This document shows positions 23,899 to 32,486 of a stretch of 38,050 bases of DNA, piece by piece. The DNA comes from Comamonadaceae bacterium. GTDB taxonomy: Bacteria; Pseudomonadota; Gammaproteobacteria; Burkholderiales; Burkholderiaceae_C. The translations under genes were made by a program, and so were the position numbers. The DNA lies in contig CANCLK010000027.1 in NCBI GenBank assembly GCA_947378785.1, positions 1 through 38,050 of the forward strand. The letters run 5' to 3'. Within the stretch, counting starts at the first letter, position 1; each line of letters opens with the position of its first letter. The notes under the pieces were generated by a model. That model did no database searches. It saw only the letters and a list, made by a program, of their open reading frames with translations, and was not told the origin of the DNA.

Positions 23899-24867
23899 AT
23901 GAAAAAACGTACTTTCCTAGCCTTCGGCACCGCCGCCTTGGCCCCTTGGGGCGTGCTGCAAGCGCAAGCGCGCTACCCGGACCGTCCTATCCGCTTGGTG
24001 GTGCCCTTTGCCCCCGGTGGCGATGGCGACATCATGGGCCGAGCTTGGGTCAAACACATGGCCTCGCAAACGGGCATGAACATTGTGGTCGACAACAAAG
24101 GCGGCGCGGGCGGTGTCATCGGAGCCGCCGAGGTCGCCCGTGCACGACCCGACGGCTACACGCTGCTGCTCGGCACCAGCACCACCCAAATTATCAATCC
24201 GGCGGCATCGGCGTCCTCACCTTACGACCCGATCAAAGACTTTGAATTGATCGGCATGGTCAGCGCCAACCCGACCTGCATTGTGGTGAACCCGAAGTTC
24301 CCCGCGAACACCTTGAAAGAACTGATCGCGCTCATCAAGGCCAACCCCGGCAAATACGCCTATGGTTCAGCCGGCCCGGGGACCATCACCAACTTGACCG
24401 GTGAGCTCTTTAAATACCAAGCGGGCAAACTGGACGTGCAGCACGTGCCCTACAAAGGCGGCGGCCCAGCCATGCAGGACTTGATCGCCGGCCACGTGCC
24501 GATCATCACGCCCATCTTGTCGTCTGCTGTGTTGGCTCAGCACCGCGCCGGCCGAGCCCGGATCCTCTGCGTGAACAACGAGACCCGGCTCAAAGCCGCA
24601 CCCGACATCCCGACCGCCGTCGAATCGGGTTTGGCGGACATGCGGGTGCAAGTTTTCAATGCCGTGTTTGTGCCAGCCAGCACCCCGAAAGAGGTCGTTG
24701 CGACCCTCAAGGCGGCCAGCCACAAAGTCATCGCCGACCCAGAATTTTTGCTGGATGTGGAAAAAGCAGGCGGCGAGCTCCTCGTGCTGGCAGACCCGGA
24801 CAAGTACTTCAAACAAGAAGTGCTTCGCTGGAACCAACTGATCAAAACCATTGGATTCAAAATCTAG
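23899..24867 (+). CDS. Bug-family (TctC-like) periplasmic substrate-binding protein
   Basis: The 322-residue protein has an N-terminal export signal (MKKRTFLAFGTAALAPWGVL) and Bug blocks RLVVPFAPGGDGDIMGRAW, VVDNKGGAGGVIGAAEVARA, PGKYAYGSAGPGTITNL, VPYKGGGPAMQDLIAGHV and IPTAVESGL. It follows the DUF4936 gene by 24 bases and closes the rightward UbiD-UbiX unit, so each arm of the divergent locus ends in its own Bug receptor. The two receptors are clearly different proteins, which may mean two related ligands. No membrane transporter components are nearby. Confidence 0.9.
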   Translation: MKKRTFLAFGTAALAPWGVLQAQARYPDRPIRLVVPFAPGGDGDIMGRAWVKHMASQTGMNIVVDNKGGAGGVIGAAEVARARPDGYTLLLGTSTTQIINPAASASSPYDPIKDFELIGMVSANPTCIVVNPKFPANTLKELIALIKANPGKYAYGSAGPGTITNLTGELFKYQAGKLDVQHVPYKGGGPAMQDLIAGHVPIITPILSSAVLAQHRAGRARILCVNNETRLKAAPDIPTAVESGLADMRVQVFNAVFVPASTPKEVVATLKAASHKVIADPEFLLDVEKAGGELLVLADPDKYFKQEVLRWNQLIKTIGFKI

Positions 24868-24937
24868 TCGGGTGGCAAGCGGCGGCCATCGCTCTTTGCA
24901 AGGCCCACTATGATGAGCGCCTTAGAGAGAGAACGCC

Positions 24938-26521
24938 ATGCTGCCCCCCAAAACCAGATCTGCCTCCAAACCCAAGCTGACGCCAGCCGATTACCTGAAG
25001 AAAATTCTCACTGCCCGCGTCTATGACGTGGCGGTCGAGTCAGCTCTGGAGCCGGCGAAATCACTCAGCAAGCGCCTGAACAACACGGTGCTGCTGAAGC
25101 GTGAAGACCAGCAACCCGTGTTCAGCTTTAAGCTGCGCGGCGCCTACAACAAGATGGCGAACCTGAGTCCGGCGCAACTTAAAAAAGGCGTGATTTGCGC
25201 TTCGGCCGGCAACCACGCGCAGGGCGTTGCGCTGAGCGCCAACAAGCTCGGTACACGCGCCGTCATCGTCATGCCATCGACCACACCACAACTCAAGGTC
25301 GATGCGGTTCGCGCATTGGGTGGTGACGTGGTGCTGCACGGTGAAAGCTACTCCGACGCGTACGACCACGCCGCGGCGATGGAAAAGAAAAATGGCCTGA
25401 CATTCGTGCACCCGTTTGACGACCCGGATGTGATCGCCGGCCAAGGCACGATCGCCATGGAAATGTTGCGGCAAATCCAAAGCATTGGCCACGGCCGGCT
25501 CGACGCCGTGTTTGTCGCCATTGGCGGTGGCGGTTTGATCTCCGGCGTGGCGAATTACATCAAGGCGGTGCGACCCGAGATCAAGGTCATTGGCGTGCAG
25601 ATGAACGACTCGGACGCCATGATCCGTTCGGTCAACGCGCACAAGCGCGTCATGCTGCAAGACGTCGGCCTGTTTTCAGATGGCACAGCGGTCAAGTGGG
25701 TGGGTGAAGAAACCTTCCGCATCACCCGTGAGCTGGTGGACGAATTCATGACGGTCGACACCGATGCGGTGTGCGCCGCCATCAAAGACGTGTTTGTCGA
25801 CACCCGCGGCATCGTTGAACCAGCCGGTGCGCTGGCTGTGGCCGCCATCAAGCAATACGTTGCCGTGCACAAGACCAAGGGCGAGACCTACGCCGCGATT
25901 TTGTGCGGTGCCAACATGAACTTTGACCGGCTGCGTTTTGTCGCCGAGCGTGCTGGGGTCGGCGAAGAGAGCGAAGCCTTGTTTGCCGTGACCATCCCCG
26001 AAGAACGCGGCAGCTTCAAGCGCTTTTGCGAATTGATTGGCGACTTGCCGGGTGGCCCGCGCAGCGTGACCGAGTTCAATTACCGCATCAATGACGCAGC
26101 TGAAGCGCATGTCTTTGTCGGCCTGAGCACGCACGGCAAAGGCGAGAGCAGCAAGATCGTCAACACCTTCACGAAGCAGGGTTTCAAAGCGCTGGATCTG
26201 ACGCACGACGAGTTGGCCAAGGAGCATGTGCGCCACATGGTCGGTGGTCACAGCGTCTTGGCCAAGGACGAACGACTGCTGCGCTTTGTCTTCCCGGAAC
26301 GGCCGGGCGCGCTGCTGAAGTTTTTATCGACCATGCGGCCGGGCTGGAACATCAGCCTGTTTCATTACCGCAATCAGGGTGCAGACTACGGCCGCATTTT
26401 GATCGGCTTGCAGGTGCCCAAAGCCGACAACGCCGCCTTCAAAGCCTTCCTCGCCACGCTGGGCTATCCGTGCGTGGAAGAAACCGAGAATCCGGTTTAC
26501 AAGTTGTTTTTGAAGAGCTGA
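24938..26521 (+). CDS. ilvA: threonine ammonia-lyase, biosynthetic
   Basis: PLP-dependent deamination of threonine to 2-oxobutanoate, the first step of isoleucine synthesis. The 527-residue protein has the PLP lysine K65 in VFSFKLRGAYNKM, the substrate loop SAGNHAQG, the phosphate-binding GGGGLISGV, and two C-terminal ACT-like regulatory domains (ALFAVTIPEERGSFKRFCEL and RLLRFVFPERPGALLKFL). The length matches the isoleucine-inhibited biosynthetic form rather than the short catabolic one. It starts a rightward run of housekeeping genes. Confidence 0.96.
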   Translation: MLPPKTRSASKPKLTPADYLKKILTARVYDVAVESALEPAKSLSKRLNNTVLLKREDQQPVFSFKLRGAYNKMANLSPAQLKKGVICASAGNHAQGVALSANKLGTRAVIVMPSTTPQLKVDAVRALGGDVVLHGESYSDAYDHAAAMEKKNGLTFVHPFDDPDVIAGQGTIAMEMLRQIQSIGHGRLDAVFVAIGGGGLISGVANYIKAVRPEIKVIGVQMNDSDAMIRSVNAHKRVMLQDVGLFSDGTAVKWVGEETFRITRELVDEFMTVDTDAVCAAIKDVFVDTRGIVEPAGALAVAAIKQYVAVHKTKGETYAAILCGANMNFDRLRFVAERAGVGEESEALFAVTIPEERGSFKRFCELIGDLPGGPRSVTEFNYRINDAAEAHVFVGLSTHGKGESSKIVNTFTKQGFKALDLTHDELAKEHVRHMVGGHSVLAKDERLLRFVFPERPGALLKFLSTMRPGWNISLFHYRNQGADYGRILIGLQVPKADNAAFKAFLATLGYPCVEETENPVYKLFLKS

Positions 26522-26548
26522 GCGAGCACAGGCATTCAAGAAAGCACC

Positions 26549-27514
26549 ATGGCAACCAATCTTGACGGGCAACTGGTGGTGGCGATTTCATCGCGCGCGC
26601 TGTTTGACTTTGAAGAAGAAAACCGCGTCTTTGAAGCCGGCATGGCGGAGCAGCCAGGGGTGGACGGCAAGCGCGACGCGGCCTACATGCAACTGCAGCT
26701 CGACCGACTGGATGTACCCGCCAAACCCGGCGTGGCATTTTCATTGGTGAAGAAACTCCTCGCCTTCAATGACGCCCCGGAAAGCCAAGGCGAAGCCTTG
26801 AGCCCCGTCAAACCGCCGCAGCGCGTCGAGGTGGTGATCCTGTCGCGCAATGACCCCGTTTCCGGCATGCGCGTGTTTCGGTCGGCCCAGCACTATGGCC
26901 TGAAGATCGAACGCGGTACCTTCAACCGGGGCGAGGCACCGTGGCGTTACCTCAAACCGCTGCACGCCAATCTGTTTTTGTCGACGCATCTGAGCGATGT
27001 ACGGGCCGCGCTGTTGGCCGGCGTACCGGCGGCGCAGGTCTACCCGCATTCGGCCCATGCCAGCGAAGAGCACCCGAACGAAGTGCGGATTGCCTTCGAC
27101 GGGGATGCGGTGCTTTTTTCCGATGAAGCCGAGCGCGTTTTTCAGTCACAAGGGCTCAGTGCTTTCCAGGCACATGAGCGAGACAACGCGGCGCAGCCGC
27201 TGCTGGCGGGGCCGTTCAAGCCGCTGCTGGAAGCGCTTCACCGCCTGCAAGAAGCAGGCACATCTCGCATGCGCATTCGCACGGCGCTGGTCACCGCCCG
27301 CAGCGCCCCGGCGCACGAGCGCGCCATCCGCACGCTGATGGACTGGAACATCCAGGTCGATGAGGCGATGTTTTTGGGCGGCTTGGCCAAGGGCGAATTT
27401 CTGCGTGAATTTGAGCCCGATTTTTTCTTTGACGACCAGACCGGCCACGTGAATTCGGCGTCCCTGCACGTGCCCTCAGGGCATGTGGCAAGCGGCGTTT
27501 CAAACCCCAACTGA
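26549..27514 (+). CDS. 5'-nucleotidase, cN-I type
   Basis: The 321-residue protein of the cytosolic 5'-nucleotidase I (Pfam 5-nucleotidase) family includes LVVAISSRALFDFEEENRVF, PQRVEVVILSRNDPVSGMRV, STHLSDVRAALLAGVPAAQV, IAFDGDAVLFSDEAERVF (183-190 DxD-like region) and FFFDDQTGHV. The eukaryotic relatives hydrolyse AMP or IMP; bacterial members are little studied. It follows ilvA by 27 bases and ends 10 bases before the ABC transporter gene, so co-transcription is likely. Confidence 0.88.
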   Translation: MATNLDGQLVVAISSRALFDFEEENRVFEAGMAEQPGVDGKRDAAYMQLQLDRLDVPAKPGVAFSLVKKLLAFNDAPESQGEALSPVKPPQRVEVVILSRNDPVSGMRVFRSAQHYGLKIERGTFNRGEAPWRYLKPLHANLFLSTHLSDVRAALLAGVPAAQVYPHSAHASEEHPNEVRIAFDGDAVLFSDEAERVFQSQGLSAFQAHERDNAAQPLLAGPFKPLLEALHRLQEAGTSRMRIRTALVTARSAPAHERAIRTLMDWNIQVDEAMFLGGLAKGEFLREFEPDFFFDDQTGHVNSASLHVPSGHVASGVSNPN

Positions 27515-27524
27515 TGGAGCGGCC

Positions 27525-29372
27525 ATGACATCGCCCACGCCTTCTGCTTTGCCTTCACCGCTGGCAGTCGTTCACGACAAAATTGGCAGCTTCAAAGTCT
27601 TCGCCCGCAAAGTCTGGGCCTTGTCGCTGCCGTACTTTCAGTCTGAAGACAAATGGAAGGCGCGCGGTTTGCTGGTGGCCATCGTCGCGCTGAACTTGGC
27701 CGCGGTCTACATGCTGGTCTTGCTGAATGACTGGAACCGGCTGTTTTACGACGCGCTGCAAGACAAGAACGAAGCGGTTTTTTGGCGTGAGCTGGGCCGC
27801 TTCACCTACCTGGCCTTTGCCTTCATCTTGATTGCGGTGTACCGTTTTTATTTGACGCAGTTGTTAGAGATTCGCTGGCGCGCCTGGATGACCGGCCACT
27901 ACCTGCAGCGCTGGCTGTCCAACCATGCGTTTTACCGGCTGGAGTTGGCGCGCTACACACAACCAGCGACCGCGCAAGAAGGGCAACCGGGCGCGCCACA
28001 GACCATGCCTGACAACCCAGACCAGCGCATTCAGGAAGACCTGAACCTGTTCACCACCTACACCGTCTCACTCAGCATGGGGCTGCTGAACGCGGTGGTG
28101 ACGCTGCTGAGTTTTGTCGGTATTTTGTGGAGTCTGTCCGGTGCCTTTGCCTTCACACTGGGCGGCACCGACTACAACATCCCCGGCTTCATGGTCTGGA
28201 TGGCGGTGCTGTATTGCGTGGTTGGCAGCGTGATCACGCATTACATCGGTCGGCCGCAAATCCAGCTGAATTTTTTGCAACAACGCTACGAAGCCGACTT
28301 TCGGCACCACATGGTGCGCGTGCGTGAATACAGCGAAGCCATTGCGCTCGACAAGGGCGAAGCGGTTGAGCGCGGCCATCTCGACACGCGCTTTTCGACG
28401 GTGCTGGGCAACTATTTGACGTTGATTAAAAAGCAAAAAAATCTGGTCTGGTTCACCAACTTTTTTGGTCAAGCGGCTACCGTCTTTCCATTCATCATCT
28501 CGGCCCCGCGATTTTTCAGTGGCGCCATCCAGCTCGGTCAGCTGATGCAAATCGCCTCGGCCTTTGGTCGGGTGCAAGACTCACTCAGCTGGTTTGTGGA
28601 CAACTACAGCACGCTGGCGGCATGGCGCGCCACGACAGACCGGCTGACAAGTTTTGAAGAGCACATCGCCACGCACACGCTGGCAGGCCAGGCGCGAACG
28701 GCTGTCAACGCGGGCACGTCGGACAAGGATGCAAACCACCTGCAAACCGTCGACCTGTCCCTCAGCTTGCCCTCGGGTGAGGTCTTGCTGAGTGGCTTGG
28801 CGCTGCAGGCCCAGCCCGGCGACAGCGTGCTGCTGAACGGGCCTTCGGGCAGCGGCAAGTCGACCCTGTTCCGCGCGCTGGCCGGCATCTGGCCGTTTGC
28901 ACACGGCCGCGCCGTGGTGCCGCAGAGCACCATGTTCATCCCGCAGCGGCCGTACTTCCCGGACGGCAGCCTGCGTGACGCGCTGGCCTATCCGCTGCCG
29001 GTGGACAGTTACAGCGACACTGAGTTGAAACAAGCACTGAGCGATGCCCTGTTGCCGCAACTCACCGAGCGACTGGATGACCGCGATGCTTGGAGCCAAA
29101 AGCTGTCGGGTGGCGAACAACAACGGCTCGCCATCGCCCGCGTGCTGCTGAAAAAACCGCAATGGATCTTTGCCGACGAAGCCACCAGCGCGCTCGACGA
29201 CGCGGCCGAAAAAACGCTCTACGCCAAACTGCTGGCGCAAACGCAGCAAGCCGGTGGCGCACTGGTGTCTATTGCGCATCGCCCCACAGTGGCGGCGTTT
29301 CACAGCCAGCGCTGGGAGTTAGAGAAAGCGCCTGAAGGCGCTGAGGCGCAGTACGCGTTGACGGTGCGGTAA
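27525..29372 (+). CDS. ABC transporter, fused SbmA/BacA-type permease and ATPase
   Basis: The 615-residue inner-membrane half-transporter has about five to six membrane helices in the N-terminal domain (LLVAIVALNLAAVYMLVLL, FTYLAFAFILIAVYRFYL, SMGLLNAVVTLLSFVGILW, FMVWMAVLYCVVGSVITHY). The ATPase domain carries Walker A GPSGSGKST (439-447), signature LSGGEQQRL (527-535) and Walker B WIFADEATSALDD. It belongs to the YddA/ABC_membrane_2 family, related to SbmA/BacA peptide and B12 transporters but with its own ATPase. Start at 27525 has GGAG upstream; the longer frame overlaps the nucleotidase. The substrate is unknown. Confidence 0.92.
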   Translation: MTSPTPSALPSPLAVVHDKIGSFKVFARKVWALSLPYFQSEDKWKARGLLVAIVALNLAAVYMLVLLNDWNRLFYDALQDKNEAVFWRELGRFTYLAFAFILIAVYRFYLTQLLEIRWRAWMTGHYLQRWLSNHAFYRLELARYTQPATAQEGQPGAPQTMPDNPDQRIQEDLNLFTTYTVSLSMGLLNAVVTLLSFVGILWSLSGAFAFTLGGTDYNIPGFMVWMAVLYCVVGSVITHYIGRPQIQLNFLQQRYEADFRHHMVRVREYSEAIALDKGEAVERGHLDTRFSTVLGNYLTLIKKQKNLVWFTNFFGQAATVFPFIISAPRFFSGAIQLGQLMQIASAFGRVQDSLSWFVDNYSTLAAWRATTDRLTSFEEHIATHTLAGQARTAVNAGTSDKDANHLQTVDLSLSLPSGEVLLSGLALQAQPGDSVLLNGPSGSGKSTLFRALAGIWPFAHGRAVVPQSTMFIPQRPYFPDGSLRDALAYPLPVDSYSDTELKQALSDALLPQLTERLDDRDAWSQKLSGGEQQRLAIARVLLKKPQWIFADEATSALDDAAEKTLYAKLLAQTQQAGGALVSIAHRPTVAAFHSQRWELEKAPEGAEAQYALTVR

Positions 29373-29397
29373 AGGTGCGCTGAACCAGCTCACGAAG

Positions 29398-30090
29398 CTA
29401 GTCCGAAAATCCCGCATAACCCCTTGCTCGTAGCTCACAAGCCGGGCACTCACCGCAGCCATAGCCCCACGCATGACGGTGCTCTCTATCTCCGAGATAA
29501 CAGGTGTGGGTGTGCTCCACGATCAGGTCGACCAGCTTGCGGCCTCCGAGTGAATCGGCCAGGCGCCAGGTGTCGGCTTTGTCGATCCACATCAACGGCG
29601 TCTCGATCAAAAAGCGTTTGTCCATGCCCAGCGACAAGGCCAGTTGCATGGCTTTCATGGTGTCGTCGCGGCAGTCGGGGTAGCCTGAAAAATCTGTTTC
29701 GCAAACGCCGGTCACCAAAACTTCCAACCCGCGCCGGTACGCCAGCGCAGCGGCCAGGGTCAAAAATAACAAATTGCGGCCAGGCACAAAGGTGTTGGGC
29801 AGGCCCGAGCTTTCCATCTTGAAAGCCGTGTCCCGCGTCAGCGATGTCTCACTGACCTGACCCAGCACGCCCAGGTCCAGCAAGTGGTCTTCACCGAGCT
29901 TGCCGGCCCATTCGGGGAACTGCTCACGCAGTTGTTGCAGCACCACCAGCCGGGCATCCAGCTCCACACTGTGGCGCTGGCGGTAATCAAATGCAATCGT
30001 TTCAACGCGCTGGTAACGCTGGAGCGCCTGAGCCAGACAAGTGGTGGAGTCTTGTCCTCCTGAGAATAAAACGAGAGCGGTGGTGTGCAT
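29398..30090 (-). CDS. queC: 7-cyano-7-deazaguanine synthase QueC
   Basis: ATP-dependent conversion of 7-carboxy-7-deazaguanine to preQ0 in queuosine synthesis; cytoplasmic. The 230-residue protein has the N-type ATP pyrophosphatase loop SGGQDSTT (from residue 10), [18 protein letters not shown] and the C-terminal zinc cysteines (CYLGDR, CGECPAC). It is convergent with the ABC transporter gene. An imperfect hairpin (GTGCGCTG/CAGCTCAC) occupies the 25-base gap but has no T-run. No preQ1 riboswitch is apparent upstream. Confidence 0.96.
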   Translation of the reverse strand: MHTTALVLFSGGQDSTTCLAQALQRYQRVETIAFDYRQRHSVELDARLVVLQQLREQFPEWAGKLGEDHLLDLGVLGQVSETSLTRDTAFKMESSGLPNTFVPGRNLLFLTLAAALAYRRGLEVLVTGVCETDFSGYPDCRDDTMKAMQLALSLGMDKRFLIETPLMWIDKADTWRLADSLGGRKLVDLIVEHTHTCYLGDREHRHAWGYGCGECPACELRARGYAGFSD

Positions 30091-30177
30091 GAAAAGCAGT
30101 GTGCGTTGGCGGGTTTCTGGCGAGGCGGATAAAGTCGACTCACATCGACTAAGGCCTGATTTTAAAAGCGCTGACCG

Positions 30178-30903
30178 TCAACCTGCCAAATGGGCCGCTG
30201 GACTGGCCTTTGAAAACGACAGTTGCACGGTGTCTCCGGACTGAGAGAACCCAACCGATTCAGCTTGCGCAAGGGCCGCCACATCACGCCAAGTCAACGC
30301 TCTGTACTCGGAGGATGGGCTGTTTTCGGCGCTGCGCTCGGCAGATTTTTGGGTGATGGACAAGGCAACGCCACCCGGCACCACATCGGCCTTCAACACC
30401 CAGTCAACCGGCCCCGGGTGTTGGTCGCTCAGGGCCAGCAGTGCTGCTGGTAAGACACTGCGCAACGCCGTGGTGCTCACGTCCACTGCGACATCAGCGA
30501 TCTCGTTGACGATGACGAATCCCCTGAAACGGAACTCGGTGGTGAGCAGACTCAGGCAGTCCGCCACACCACGGTTTAGCCGCGTTGTCGCACCGGCTTT
30601 GGGCGCCAGCCAAGACATGAGGTTCATGCAGGTGTCGGCTGAGCTGCGCGCAAGCTTGCCCAGCGCAGCGCTGTTGTCGCGCAGATGGCTGAGGTTGGGT
30701 GCATCGCTCTGCAGACGTCTGTCGAGCATGGTCGCGATCATGCCGATGGGCTGAAACTCACCGACCAGATGGTGACGGATGGTCGGCGCCAGACGCCGTA
30801 GCAAGGCGTAGCGGGCGGCTTCTGACAGCGCCATATCGTCATTGACCAAGCTGGCCGACATGGATGTGTTTGCGGAATTTTGCATAAATGAGGTCTTGCC
30901 CAT
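30178..30903 (-). CDS. histidine-kinase-like protein with degenerate ATPase domain (ChpT-like)
   Basis: About 241 residues with no membrane segment. An H-box-like helix RRLAPTIRHHLVGEFQPIGM (H44/H45) begins a two-helix hairpin typical of a dimerisation/phosphotransfer domain. It is followed by a domain that has the size of a GHKL ATPase but lacks a recognisable N-box and G-boxes (ALRSVLPAALLALSDQ, DVVPGGVALSITQK). This combination resembles ChpT-type histidine phosphotransferases or pseudokinases. It diverges from a lone receiver gene, its likely partner. The start is uncertain: the frame opens at 30972 (MGCRPTG), and ATGs at 30903, 30884 and 30860 are alternatives without clear Shine-Dalgarno sequences. 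Confidence 0.6.
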   Translation of the reverse strand: MGKTSFMQNSANTSMSASLVNDDMALSEAARYALLRRLAPTIRHHLVGEFQPIGMIATMLDRRLQSDAPNLSHLRDNSAALGKLARSSADTCMNLMSWLAPKAGATTRLNRGVADCLSLLTTEFRFRGFVIVNEIADVAVDVSTTALRSVLPAALLALSDQHPGPVDWVLKADVVPGGVALSITQKSAERSAENSPSSEYRALTWRDVAALAQAESVGFSQSGDTVQLSFSKASPAAHLAG

Positions 30904-31069
30904 GCGGGCTATTTTGTCTGCATCAGCACTATTGACCAGCTTTGACGATGGGCCTGTAGGACGGCACCCCATTTGGAGCCGAATGTTGGTGATAAAGTTG
31001 ATCGCTCATTGGAAAACTCGCTGCTGAGTTGCGTGCCGCGAAGGTCTGTTCAATGCATTCTGGAATGAC

Positions 31070-31441
31070 ATGATTTACCTTGTTGAAGATAACGACGTTG
31101 TGCGCGACAGCCTTGCCAGCATGCTGAAGGAAATCGCCAACGCCAAAGTCGCCGGCGTCGCAAGCACCGAGTTGGAAGCGACTGAATGGCTGCTCGGGCA
31201 TCCAGATGAATGGCAAATGGTCGTGGTCGATTTGTTCTTGCTACAAGGCAGCGGCTTGGGCGTGTTGGCCAGTTGCGCCCATCGCAAACCGACTCAAAAG
31301 GTGGTGGTACTCACCAACTACGCCACCTCCGATATTCGCCGTCGCGCGCTCGCCTTGGGCGCAGATGCGGTCTTTGACAAAACGCACGAGCTGGACAAAT
31401 TCTTGGCCTACTGCACTGCCAGCAGACTCAGCACCGCTTAA
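31070..31441 (+). CDS. stand-alone response regulator receiver protein
   Basis: The 123-residue protein consists only of a receiver domain: acidic pair E6/D7 (YLVEDND), phospho-acceptor D54 (MVVVDLFLLQG), T82 (VVLTNYAT) and K104 (ADAVFDKT). All phosphorylation residues are present. There is no output domain, so it acts by protein-protein contact or as a phosphate relay. It is divergent from the degenerate kinase-like gene across a short gap and is followed 28 bases later by egtD, with which it may be co-transcribed by chance. Confidence 0.88.
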   Translation: MIYLVEDNDVVRDSLASMLKEIANAKVAGVASTELEATEWLLGHPDEWQMVVVDLFLLQGSGLGVLASCAHRKPTQKVVVLTNYATSDIRRRALALGADAVFDKTHELDKFLAYCTASRLSTA

Positions 31442-31469
31442 GCAAGGCGCTAGCTGCTACAGTCTTGCG

Positions 31470-32474
31470 ATGCTTGATTTTTCTGCGGCTGCTCCCGCTC
31501 TTCCCTCCGCCTTCACAGCCGTCTTGCCGCAACCGAATTTCGTCCAGTTGCACCATGAAGACCAGGCCGCCGTGCGGGCGGAACTGGTGGCTGGCCTGCT
31601 AGCGCCGCAAGCCTTCACCTCGCCAAAATATTTGTACGATGCGCTCGGTTCTCGGCTGTTTGAAGCCATCACCGAGTTGCCCGAGTACTACCCGACGCGC
31701 ACCGAAGCCGGCATTTTCAAAACGCATGCTGCCGCCATGGCTGCGTTGCTGCCCGACAACGCAACGCTGGTCGATTTAGGTGCCGGCAATTGCGCCAAGG
31801 CGGCCAGCCTGTTCGCGGCCTTTGCACCGGCGCGTTACGTGGCGATAGACATTTCGGTTGAGTTTTTACGCCAAGCCCTGAGCAGTCTGCAGGCGCAATA
31901 TCCGCAGCTACCAATGCTTGGCGTGGGCATGGATTTTTCAAGCGCGCTGCAATTGCCGCCGCAAGCCGGCAACGGCCCGAACGTGCTGTTTTACCCGGGC
32001 TCCAGCATTGGCAACTTCACGCCGGCGCAAGCGCTGACATTTTTGCGTCAAGCACGCAGCGCTTGTATCGGCGGCGGACTGTTGATCGGTGTCGACCTGC
32101 TCAAACCGCGCGAGGTATTGGAGCCTGCGTATGACGACGCGTTGGGTGTCACCTCAGCGTTCAACCGAAACCTCTTGCCGCACCTGAATCAATTGGTCGG
32201 CAGCGATTTTCAATTGGCAGACTGGCAGCATGTGGCCTTGTTCAATGCGACTGAATCGCGCATTGAAATGCATTTGCAGGCCGCCCGTAGCGTGCCGGTG
32301 CGTTGGCCCGGCGGCGAGCGACAGTTCGGTCAAGGCGAACGCATTCACACCGAAAGCTCGTACAAATGGCGGGCGTCTGATTTTGAGCAGTTGCTGAAAA
32401 CCGCCGGCTTTGTCAGCACACAATCTTGGACCGATGAGCGCGGCTGGTTTGCTGTCTTCTGGGCGGCGGGATAA
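31470..32474 (+). CDS. egtD: L-histidine N-alpha-methyltransferase EgtD
   Basis: Trimethylates histidine to hercynine using S-adenosylmethionine, the first step of ergothioneine and also the precursor of selenoneine. The 334-residue protein has the family blocks YLYDALGSRLFEAITELPEY, YPTRTEAGIF, the SAM loop VDLGAGNCAKA (from about residue 101), FYPGSSIGNFTP and the C-terminal FHTES-like IHTESSYKW. Start MLDFSAAAP at 31470; the longer frame overlaps the receiver gene. It is followed 12 bases later by senB. No EgtB- or SenA-type sulfoxide synthase is in the window. Confidence 0.94.
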   Translation: MLDFSAAAPALPSAFTAVLPQPNFVQLHHEDQAAVRAELVAGLLAPQAFTSPKYLYDALGSRLFEAITELPEYYPTRTEAGIFKTHAAAMAALLPDNATLVDLGAGNCAKAASLFAAFAPARYVAIDISVEFLRQALSSLQAQYPQLPMLGVGMDFSSALQLPPQAGNGPNVLFYPGSSIGNFTPAQALTFLRQARSACIGGGLLIGVDLLKPREVLEPAYDDALGVTSAFNRNLLPHLNQLVGSDFQLADWQHVALFNATESRIEMHLQAARSVPVRWPGGERQFGQGERIHTESSYKWRASDFEQLLKTAGFVSTQSWTDERGWFAVFWAAG

Positions 32475-32486
32475 AACCATAGCGGT

